Origin: Thermanaerothrix solaris
Lineage (GTDB): Bacteria > Chloroflexota > Anaerolineae > Anaerolineales > Anaerolineaceae
Reading direction: 5' to 3'
DNA length: 64,000 nt
Assembly: GCF_032334255.1 (NCBI RefSeq)
Contig: NZ_JAUHMF010000001.1
Location: 310,001-374,000 of the forward strand
Below the pieces are notes generated by a model. That model worked only from the letters and a program-made list of their open reading frames with translations, was not told the DNA's origin and did no database searches. Below, in pieces: positions 19,090-26,538 of this stretch. Numbering within the stretch: the first letter of the stretch is position 1; the number at the start of each line of letters is the position of its first letter. Both the position numbers and the translations under genes were made by a program.

Positions 19090-20505
19090 CTAGAGGCCAA
19101 ACCAGCCTGGTTTTTTATCCACGTTCTTGAAGAGATCGAAGACAGTTGTTTCAAGTAGTGCCCGGGTGACAACAATAGCCGTGAAGAGGCTAACCATAAC
19201 ACCAAGGGCTAAGGTTAGCGCAAAACCCTTAACAAAACTGGCACCAAAGGTTGAGCCAAACCAGAAGAGAATGGCACTGGTGATCAGCGCCGAGATGTTG
19301 GAGTCGCGAATAGACGACCACGCACGTTTCCAACCCAAATCAAGAGCTTGGCGCAGGTTGCGACCGTTTCGCAACTCTTCTTTGAGGCGTTCAAAGATGA
19401 GGATGTTGGCATCCAAGGCGCTACCCGTGCTGAGCAGGAATCCGGCAATACCCGGTAAAGTTAAGGTTACCGGAATGGTCTTGAAGACGGCAAAGGTAAT
19501 CGCAGCATATGTCAATAGGGCGAGATTAGCAACTATTCCCGGTAAACGATAATAAATACCCATAAATAGCATCACAATTATGAAGCCAATGATTCCCGCC
19601 AGTAAGCTCTTCTGCAAGGAATCCTGCCCCAGGGTCGGACCGACAACGCGAATTTGCTCGATATTTAGCGGGATAGGAAGGGCGCCATAGCGTAACTGAA
19701 CAGCCAAGGCATTGGCACTCTCGCTGGTGAAGTTACCTTCAATTTGGCCTCGGCCTTCGGTTATGGGTTCGCGAATTACCGGGGAGGAAATGACGCGTTT
19801 ATCCAATACAATTCCCAAGTACTTACCGACATTTTGGGTTGTCCATTCCTTGAAAATACGCGCCCCTTCGTCGGTGAATTCGATATCCACAACATAGCGT
19901 CCTAAAGTATCGCGGCTTACGCCCACGGATTTCAAATCACGTCCGGTAAGCACAGTGTGATAGCGGGTGGTTGGTGTAGCAGTTGGAGTGGGTGAACTTT
20001 CAGGAGTGGTTTCCGGTGTAGGCGTTTCACCAATTGTAGGGGTTATCGTGGGAGCAGGGGTCTCGGTACTCGTGTTGGTTGTTATACCGAAATCGGTCTC
20101 GATGATGGTGCCTTCTGGCACGGGAGTGTCGCCAAAGTCTACAAATTCCAGTTGACCGACCTGGCGAATTTTGTTAATGACATCCTCAGCATTGGTCGCT
20201 CCGGGGAACTCTCCCACGATGATTCGTTCGCCTGCGGTCTGAAAAACCACCTCACTAACTCCCAGTGCATTACTCCGGTTTTCCAAAATAATAGCGGCAT
20301 CCTGGAGGTTCTGTTGAGTTACGGCTATCTCCGGAGGAACGCTGAGGATGACCTGCATACCACCACGCAAGTCAAGTCCCAAGACGGTTTCAAATCGTTT
20401 TTCAAAATTACCTATCTTGATACCGGGGTTTTGGGGAAGGTCTATCCAGATGGCAGCAATGAGGAGAATAGCGATGAGAATTAAGTTGACGTGTCGTTGC
20501 TCCAT
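19090..20505 (-). CDS. secD: Protein translocase subunit SecD with a Thr/Pro-rich insert
   Basis: Six-membrane-segment partner of SecF. Visible are VLGLDLRGGMQVIL (start of the P1 region), LTGRDLKSVGV and the C-terminal RND motif GSALDANILIFERLKEELR. ATG 20505 has GGAGG nine bases upstream; ATG 20511 is too close to that site. Residues about 135-182 are a low-complexity stretch rich in T, P, E and S between two parts of the extracytoplasmic head, which typical SecD proteins lack; it resembles the linkers of surface lipoproteins. Length is 471 residues. An insertion sequence lies about 100 bases upstream. Confidence 0.95.
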   Translation of the reverse strand: MEQRHVNLILIAILLIAAIWIDLPQNPGIKIGNFEKRFETVLGLDLRGGMQVILSVPPEIAVTQQNLQDAAIILENRSNALGVSEVVFQTAGERIIVGEFPGATNAEDVINKIRQVGQLEFVDFGDTPVPEGTIIETDFGITTNTSTETPAPTITPTIGETPTPETTPESSPTPTATPTTRYHTVLTGRDLKSVGVSRDTLGRYVVDIEFTDEGARIFKEWTTQNVGKYLGIVLDKRVISSPVIREPITEGRGQIEGNFTSESANALAVQLRYGALPIPLNIEQIRVVGPTLGQDSLQKSLLAGIIGFIIVMLFMGIYYRLPGIVANLALLTYAAITFAVFKTIPVTLTLPGIAGFLLSTGSALDANILIFERLKEELRNGRNLRQALDLGWKRAWSSIRDSNISALITSAILFWFGSTFGASFVKGFALTLALGVMVSLFTAIVVTRALLETTVFDLFKNVDKKPGWFGL

Positions 20506-20604
20506 TCGCATTGGCCTCCGATTCACAACAATTGCCAGCGTGGTCGCTGGTGCTCGCACGGATTATACTCCGGTTGAGGTGGAAGAGGTAGATATCGCAT
20601 TCTA

Positions 20605-20656
20605 TCAAATAAAATGTTACCGAGGTATGATCGTTCACTCAAAAGAAAATGTTACC
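20605..20656. repeat. Left-end pair of 17-bp iterons
   Basis: Copies at 20605-20621 and 20640-20656, both ending in AATGTTACC, 35 bases apart start to start. The inner copy matches the right-end copies at 16 of 17 positions; the outer copy is more diverged. The GGAG that serves the transposase begins at the last bases of the inner copy. Confidence 0.85.
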
Positions 20657-20668
20657 GGAGTGAACGAG

Positions 20669-21907
20669 ATGGCCGAAACCGATCCAATGACCGTAGATGA
20701 GCGTCGCAAGTACTTACACAAGATACGGCTGCGGTACTGGCGGGCGGAAGGGCGCAAAGAGCGCAGCCGTCTGCTGGATGAAGCCCAGGCCGTGACCGGC
20801 CTGCACCGCAAATCGCTGATCCGTTTGCTGAATGGGGAGCTAGGACGCAAGCGGCGTAAGCGGGAGCGCGGCAAGAGGTATGGGCCGGAGGTAGATGCGG
20901 CGATTGCGGTGATCGCTCGCAGTCTGGATTATCCCTGTGCCGAACGTCTGCAACCGAACCTGGTCTGGATGGCCAGGCACTTGCAAGCGCACGGTGAATT
21001 GCTCCTGAGCGAGACAACGCTGGAATTGCTGGGAAAGATCAGCATTTCCAGTGTGCGGCGGCGCTTGCCGGCTTCGCAACGGGCTGCCCAGCGCCTGGCG
21101 CATCGGGTGGGACGCCCGGCCCCGACTTCCAGCGTGAAGTCGTTCATCCCGATGCGGCGCATTGCCTGGGAGGAACGTCAGCCCGGGCACCTGGAAGTCG
21201 ACCTGGTGCACCACTGCGGCTTAAGCTCCCAGGGACAATACGTCCACACCCTGCAACTGGTGGACGTGGCCAGTGGCTGGAGTGAGTGTGTGGCAGTGCT
21301 GGGACGCTCCTGGCTGGTCATGCAGGACGGCTTTGAGCGCATTCGCCAGCGTTTACCCTTCGCAATCCGCGAATTGCACCCGGATAACGGCAGCGAGTTC
21401 CTGAACGCCCATCTCCTGCGTTACTGGAAGGACAAAGTGAAAGCAGACGTTTCGCGCAGCCGTCCCTTTCACAAGAACGACAATCGCTTTGTGGAAGAAA
21501 ACAACTTCTCGCTGGTGCGCGCCTATGTCGGCTATGGTCGGCTGGACACGGTGGAACAGACCCATTTGCTCAACCAACTCTATGACAAACTCTGGCTATA
21601 CCATAACTTCTTCCAGCCCGTCCTGCGCCTGCAAGAAAAACGCATCCGCTCCGAACAAACGCCTGCCAAAGTCAAACGTATGTACGCTCCTGCCATCCCG
21701 CCTCTCGAACGGCTCATCCAGGCCGGTGCACTCTCCCCGGAGAAACAGGCGGCCTGCCTGGCCCTGCGTGAGCAAACCAATCCCATGCGCTTGCGTGAAG
21801 AGATCCAGGCGCTGGTTGACCGCCTCGCCCACCTGCCCTGTGCTCCAGAGGGTCAGGTGGAGGATGTCCGCCTGACCTTACAACAGCCAGAGCATTCACA
21901 TGTCTGA
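20669..21907 (+). CDS. DDE integrase-core (rve) transposase
   Basis: Transposase of about 412 residues. The N-terminal part has a helix-turn-helix look (TGLHRKSLIRLLNGELGRKRRKR). The catalytic DDE residues fit HLEVDLVHH, ELHPDNGSEFLN and NDNRFVEENN (Asp, Asp, Glu of the RNase-H fold). The C-terminus is basic and contains LYHNFFQPVLRLQEKR. ATG 20669 has GGAG eight bases upstream; the open frame extends far upstream over secD but without coding support. Codon use is more GC-rich than in its neighbours, as expected for a mobile gene. Confidence 0.92.
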   Translation: MAETDPMTVDERRKYLHKIRLRYWRAEGRKERSRLLDEAQAVTGLHRKSLIRLLNGELGRKRRKRERGKRYGPEVDAAIAVIARSLDYPCAERLQPNLVWMARHLQAHGELLLSETTLELLGKISISSVRRRLPASQRAAQRLAHRVGRPAPTSSVKSFIPMRRIAWEERQPGHLEVDLVHHCGLSSQGQYVHTLQLVDVASGWSECVAVLGRSWLVMQDGFERIRQRLPFAIRELHPDNGSEFLNAHLLRYWKDKVKADVSRSRPFHKNDNRFVEENNFSLVRAYVGYGRLDTVEQTHLLNQLYDKLWLYHNFFQPVLRLQEKRIRSEQTPAKVKRMYAPAIPPLERLIQAGALSPEKQAACLALREQTNPMRLREEIQALVDRLAHLPCAPEGQVEDVRLTLQQPEHSHV

Positions 21908-22022
21908 TCGGCTGGTCGTTGGCTATCAGCGCTTGTGTGGCACCCCCGAAGGCCAACTGGCCAGATTGTTCTTTGACATTCAGCTTTTCCATCCCACCTT
22001 CCCTGAAAGGAGTGGCCGCTTG

Positions 22023-22074
22023 GGTAACATTATCTTTTGGCAGAACAATAGCCGTTCGGTAACATTATCTTTTG
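22023..22074. repeat. Right-end pair of 17-bp iterons
   Basis: Identical copies at 22023-22039 and 22058-22074 (GGTAACATTATCTTTTG), inverted relative to the left pair and again 35 bases apart. Their matching spacing at both ends supports a shared transposase-binding architecture. Confidence 0.88.
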
Positions 22075-22146
22075 GCTTGACACGGATATTGGAGGAATTT
22101 CCGCCCTGGTCAGGGTGAAGAATTATGCATAAAATTCACCTTGCCA

Positions 22147-23085
22147 ATGGATGAAAAGAATTCTCAACTCACAAATGCACCCAAGCGCCTCTCTCTATGG
22201 CGGTTGATTGGCACGCTCCTGGGGATAGCATTGACAATCTATCTACTATTCTCTTATGGGTTAGATGAATTTCTCCGTATGCTTAAATCGGTTCCGTTAG
22301 GTGTTTTCCTCTTAGCTTTGGTCTTCACCTTTCTTTCGCGGTTCATGGTGACACTTCGATGGTTAGCTCTCTTGCGCGCGGCGGGAGTACGCATGACCCT
22401 CCGGCGAGCACTGCGCTTGGTTTTTATGGGGCTATTTGCGTCAAATTTCTTGCCCACCACGGTGGGGGGTGATGCTGTGCGGCTAATCGGTGTTCTTCAG
22501 CATGAGATGAAAGCCAGCACAGGGGTGGCCTCACTACTGATGGATCGCGTTGTTGGTTCTATCGGAATGGCAACGTTGTTACCTTGGGGAATTCCAATGA
22601 TCTGGCCAACGATTGAACGCTTTTTTATGACGTGGTGGGCTCTACCAGTAATGGTGAGAACTTGGTCAAATGTTGTTGATCGAAGCCGTCGCTTTGTGAA
22701 AGGTGTAATTGAAACTATCGGTATTTGGTTGAAACGCCCTTATGGCATTGTGTTGGCTCTTTTAGCGACCTATGGTCATATGGTATTTACATTTCTAGCG
22801 GCATGGGTGCTTTTGGGGAGCATGCAACAGACCATATCGTTTTTTCAAGTAGGGACTTTGTGGAGTCTGGCCTATTTTGTTACACTGATCCCTATATCCA
22901 TCAATGGGCTAGGAATTCAAGAGTTTTCCCTTACCTTTCTGTTCACCCATTTTGGGGGAGTGGAGCCAAAGGCCGCGCTGGTTTTGGCAACACTCATGCG
23001 TTTGCTTTATATGCTAGCCAGTCTGCCAGGGGCTTTATTTCTTTCAGAAATTACTGCCAATTTAGGAATGCGTCCGCGCGGCTAA
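22147..23085 (+). CDS. Lysylphosphatidylglycerol synthase TM region / UPF0104 membrane protein
   Basis: Polytopic membrane protein of about 312 residues with around seven to eight hydrophobic segments, matching the flippase-like TM domain family found in MprF and YbhN. The family signature is visible as LVFMGLFASNFLPTTVGGDAVRL and SLLMDRVVGSIGM in the middle, and TLIPISINGLGIQEFSLTFLF near the C-terminus. No soluble synthase domain is attached, so it is probably a lipid or glycolipid translocation protein. ATG 22147 is preferred over TTG 22141; no strong ribosome-binding site is seen. It begins just outside the insertion sequence. Confidence 0.85.
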   Translation: MDEKNSQLTNAPKRLSLWRLIGTLLGIALTIYLLFSYGLDEFLRMLKSVPLGVFLLALVFTFLSRFMVTLRWLALLRAAGVRMTLRRALRLVFMGLFASNFLPTTVGGDAVRLIGVLQHEMKASTGVASLLMDRVVGSIGMATLLPWGIPMIWPTIERFFMTWWALPVMVRTWSNVVDRSRRFVKGVIETIGIWLKRPYGIVLALLATYGHMVFTFLAAWVLLGSMQQTISFFQVGTLWSLAYFVTLIPISINGLGIQEFSLTFLFTHFGGVEPKAALVLATLMRLLYMLASLPGALFLSEITANLGMRPRG

Positions 23086-23102
23086 GTGGGGAGGGCATCT
23101 TT

Positions 23103-25430
23103 TTATAAATCTTCACCCTTGAGATTATCGAGTAACTGCAAGAAGCTTTCAACCACTTTAGGATCAAAATGACTACCGGCTTCCTCTCGCAGGTAGGCGC
23201 GCACTTTTTCTTCGGGCCAGGCCGTTCGATAGGGGCGATCATGCCGAAGAGCATCCCAGACGTCCACAACGGCAAAAATCCGTGCCGGAAGAGGGATTTC
23301 TTCACCTTTAAGCCCGAAGGGATAACCCGTTCCATCCCATCGTTCGTGATGGTAGGTGGGGATGGCCAGGGCAGGGCGTAAAAATGCAATAGACTCGAGC
23401 ATTTGGCGGGCAAAAAGAGGGTGCAAGCGCATGATAGCGGCTTCTTCTTCGGTAAGCGAGCCAGTCTTGCGTAGTATGTGATCAGGTATAGCCATTTTTC
23501 CAATATCGTGAAGAATTGCACCGCGACGAATTTGTGTTAGGTCTTCACCAGTGATTCCCATGGCCTGAGCAAGGCGTACTGTCATTTCTGTAACACGTCG
23601 AGTATGGTTCTCGGTGCTCGAGTCGCGCATCTCAAGAGCGAGTGACCAGCCTAAGATAGTTTCATCATAGGCTTGGACCAATTCAGCATTTGTGCGTTTT
23701 AGATCTTCGATAAGGCGAGCGTTATCAATGGCAATTGCTGTAGTGGATACCAGGGATTCAAGAAATTCTTTTTGATCGTTGCTTAGTTTCAGGGGTTTAC
23801 GGTGAAAAAGTTCGAGAACGCCATGTAGACGACGGCGTGAAATGAGCGGCAAGCCATAGTAAGCAATAAAGCCTTCTTCTTCCAACGGCACTGTGTGGCG
23901 GATAGAAATGTTGCTTTTTCGTAAGTCAGGTATGAAGAGTGGGGAACCGTTTTTAGCCACCAGCCCAGGAAGAGAATACTCTAACTGAAGAGGAGCGGTA
24001 CGTATATTTAGTCCGCGAAAGCCATACCCCCCACCATAACTTAAACGGCCACTTTGTTCGTGATAGAGCCACACATCGGCGGCGTCTAGGTTAAGACGAT
24101 GGATTACCTGGTCGAGCAAGATATTTAGGGTGAAGCGCAAGTCAAGATTAGCGTTGATGGCAGTTTCAATGGTGCGAAGCGCACTCATTTGGTTGAGACG
24201 TTTTTCGGTTTGCTCAGCGAGCATAACCCGACGTAATGTCACCGCTGTGATATCGGCTATGGCATTGACTAGACGCACTTCACTCAAGGTAAAAGAGCGA
24301 TTACGTGCGATGATCGTTGCTCCTAACGTTTGCTCATGATCTATCAATGGGATCGCTAAAAGTGAATGAACTGTACCAGGAAGGGCCAGTTCGGGATCAA
24401 TAGATGAGGTTACTTGTTCAATGAATTGCATTTGCCCATTCGACACCACTTTACGAAGGATCCCATACTCGGGAGAGAGACGCTTTCCTGTTAAGGACTC
24501 AAAACATCCTAACGCTTTTTCGATGATGATCTCGTTAGCCTCGGAGTTGTAAATAGTTAATGCTATCCCTTCAGCATTCAAAAGGCGGTTAAGACGGGCG
24601 AGGATAATGGGATACACCTCATATTGAGAGCGTGCGCTCCTCAGTGCATGGCTAAGGCTTGTAATGATTTCAAGTTCTTCTTCTCGTTGCTTTAAGTCCG
24701 TGATATCGCTGATATAACCTTCAAGGGCTTCGAGATGTCCGTTGGGATCATATATGCCTCGTCCTTGCTCCCAGACCCAACGTATCTGACCATCCGCATT
24801 GCGGATGCGATAGATCAGTTGGTAGGGTTGATGCTGATCAATCGCTGCTTGCACTTGTTCCCAAACTTGCTGGCGATCTTCGGGGAGGATAATGTCTGCG
24901 AAGGATCTTTTCTGGTTTTGGATAAAATCCTCTGGTGGGTAACCGGTAAGGGCATAACAACCCCGACTGATAAATTCCATGCTCCATTGGGAATCGTTGC
25001 GGCAACGATAGGCCGCGCCAGGTAGGTTGGCAAGAAGAGTGCTTAATGTGGCTTGACTTGTTGTTAAAGAATCGGATAAGGAGCTATTTTCCGGAATGGG
25101 TTCAAAGGTTAAAAGCAGGACATCATCCTGTGGAAGCAACGATAAGACCGCGGCGCGGAGATGGACTAGTTTTGCTACCCCACTTTGGGTTTTTAACGCG
25201 ATTCGAATGGGAAACTGAGCCGGTGGGTTAGAATTCCATAATGTTTCTCGTGTCATGAATTCATCGCCCCAATAGGGGGCGGGTTGCTTTAATATTTCTT
25301 CTGCTGGCCACCCCAGTAAATTCTCGGCTCTAGCATTCCACCCCAAAACATAACCCTGCCGATCCTCAATTGAAGCGGGTATGGGTAAAGCCTGTGCAAG
25401 AGCCCCCAAATCAAGATGATGCGTTGCCAT
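23103..25430 (-). CDS. PAS-PAS-GAF-GAF-HD-GYP c-di-GMP phosphodiesterase
   Basis: Soluble signalling protein of 775 residues with no membrane segment. Domains in order: PAS (about 10-105), PAS with PAC (125-250; RWVWEQGRGIYDPNGHLEAL), GAF (270-405), GAF (425-580) and HD-GYP (590-770). The HD-GYP domain keeps HDIGKMAIPDHIL and YHHERWDGTGYPFGLKGE, so c-di-GMP hydrolysis to pGpG or GMP is likely (family knowledge). Ligands of the sensor domains are unknown. It ends near the convergent flippase gene and is divergent from the kinase operon. Confidence 0.92.
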   Translation of the reverse strand: MATHHLDLGALAQALPIPASIEDRQGYVLGWNARAENLLGWPAEEILKQPAPYWGDEFMTRETLWNSNPPAQFPIRIALKTQSGVAKLVHLRAAVLSLLPQDDVLLLTFEPIPENSSLSDSLTTSQATLSTLLANLPGAAYRCRNDSQWSMEFISRGCYALTGYPPEDFIQNQKRSFADIILPEDRQQVWEQVQAAIDQHQPYQLIYRIRNADGQIRWVWEQGRGIYDPNGHLEALEGYISDITDLKQREEELEIITSLSHALRSARSQYEVYPIILARLNRLLNAEGIALTIYNSEANEIIIEKALGCFESLTGKRLSPEYGILRKVVSNGQMQFIEQVTSSIDPELALPGTVHSLLAIPLIDHEQTLGATIIARNRSFTLSEVRLVNAIADITAVTLRRVMLAEQTEKRLNQMSALRTIETAINANLDLRFTLNILLDQVIHRLNLDAADVWLYHEQSGRLSYGGGYGFRGLNIRTAPLQLEYSLPGLVAKNGSPLFIPDLRKSNISIRHTVPLEEEGFIAYYGLPLISRRRLHGVLELFHRKPLKLSNDQKEFLESLVSTTAIAIDNARLIEDLKRTNAELVQAYDETILGWSLALEMRDSSTENHTRRVTEMTVRLAQAMGITGEDLTQIRRGAILHDIGKMAIPDHILRKTGSLTEEEAAIMRLHPLFARQMLESIAFLRPALAIPTYHHERWDGTGYPFGLKGEEIPLPARIFAVVDVWDALRHDRPYRTAWPEEKVRAYLREEAGSHFDPKVVESFLQLLDNLKGEDL

Positions 25431-25632
25431 TGCTAGATTGCCTAAATCAATGATTTTTGTGACAGATGCTGTGGTGGTGTTACCCGTTCATCACTTATTC
25501 TATCGCCTTCTTCTCGAAAATGCAAAACCGCTCTGGTATAATTTTGACATAGACAGTAAATTTTTTTCTAGGACTTGGCTAGGTCTGAAAGCAAGGTGAA
25601 GGGTTGGATTGGGAGAAAGGGCGGGTCTTTAA

Positions 25633-26538
25633 GTGATTGATGTTCTATTTGCTAAAGTTAACCCCAAATGGGAGCAGATTAAAAATTCCCAACATCGTTC
25701 TGCCCGCGAAAAAATTCGATTGCTTGTGGTAGCCCTTATCATAGGGAATATTGGGGGCCTCATTTCTTTGGTGGGTGGCCTTGATGTCCATTGGCGAATC
25801 ATCTGGGGAATGTTCGTTTTTGCACCATTTTTGTTCTGCTTTGGGATGGAGGAATTAATCAAAGAAGGACACCAAAATCCGGAGCTACTCTTAACGCTGG
25901 TTATTCTAATCACTACACTGATGGGCATTTCAGCGGGTCTCAGTTATCCCTTAAGGGATGGTTTTGTCTTGTCCGGTCGGTTTTGGTTAATCATTGCAGG
26001 CTTGTCTGTGCTTCCTTTATCGGTATATTTTCTCTCTATAAGAGGGGTGCCGTCCGCGTTGCGGGGGCTAGGATTACGATCATATAACTGGGGGCTCTAT
26101 TTATTAGGCGGTGGAATTGCGGGAATCACCTTAGGTGTCCATTTAGCCTATTTGTCTAATCATTATTTTTCGCTTATGGATCTCCTTTCACAGAATGATG
26201 GTTTAGGAAAAGTCTATTGGTGGGGGGCAGTGGCAGGCGCGCTGTTAGCGCCCGCTGAAGAGATTGCCCTGAGGGGACGTGTAACCCAATTGTTGCAAGA
26301 TCGATTGGAATTCCCCGAATGGAAAATTCTAACCGCAAATGCTATTTTTAGTGCATTAGTCTGGTTGCCCTTTGGATTGGTTATTTGGTCATGGCCAATT
26401 GGAATGGTCGTGTTGGGGTATCGGATAGTAATAGCATGTCTGAATACTTATGTTCGGCTGCATGAACATTCTACATTGTTTGGAATTGCAGCTAATTTCG
26501 GCCTTACTTTTTCTTTAGTTTGGGTATTGCGGATATGA
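25633..26538 (+). CDS. Degenerate CPBP (CAAX protease-like) membrane protein
   Basis: Membrane protein of 301 residues with about eight hydrophobic segments. LLAPAEEIALRGRVTQLLQD matches motif 1 of the CPBP/Abi intramembrane proteases (Glu-Glu-x3-Arg). The second motif, normally Phe-x3-His, reads FSALVW without histidine; the final region has HEHSTLFGIAANFG. Proteolytic activity is therefore doubtful. The start is a GTG. Its last four bases overlap the histidine kinase start (ATGA), so it may be the membrane input partner of that kinase. Confidence 0.65.
   Translation: MIDVLFAKVNPKWEQIKNSQHRSAREKIRLLVVALIIGNIGGLISLVGGLDVHWRIIWGMFVFAPFLFCFGMEELIKEGHQNPELLLTLVILITTLMGISAGLSYPLRDGFVLSGRFWLIIAGLSVLPLSVYFLSIRGVPSALRGLGLRSYNWGLYLLGGGIAGITLGVHLAYLSNHYFSLMDLLSQNDGLGKVYWWGAVAGALLAPAEEIALRGRVTQLLQDRLEFPEWKILTANAIFSALVWLPFGLVIWSWPIGMVVLGYRIVIACLNTYVRLHEHSTLFGIAANFGLTFSLVWVLRI

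Larger units (their letters stand above)
20596..22084 (+). mobile_element. Complete insertion sequence with integrase-core transposase and paired terminal iterons
   Basis: The element holds one transposase gene and is bounded by two 17-bp iterons at each end in inverted orientation. GATAT occurs just outside both ends (20591-20595 and 22085-22089) and could be a 5-bp target duplication, but a match this short may be chance, so the exact ends are uncertain by about ten bases. It sits between the divergent secD and flippase genes and appears to interrupt neither. Family is probably an unclassified (ISNCY-like) or IS481-like group. Confidence 0.8.

Noticed and set aside
20348..20668. Upstream extension of the transposase frame
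   Set aside because: It runs antisense over the start of secD and through the left iterons; the ATG at 20669 with GGAG is the natural start.
20591..22089. GATAT on both sides of the insertion sequence as a proven target duplication
   Set aside because: Five AT-rich bases can match by chance and the distances to the iterons differ by one base, so it is mentioned only as a possibility.
25537..25549. TATAAT and TTGACA before the CPBP-like gene
   Set aside because: The two hexamers are in the wrong order and neither has a good partner at normal spacing.
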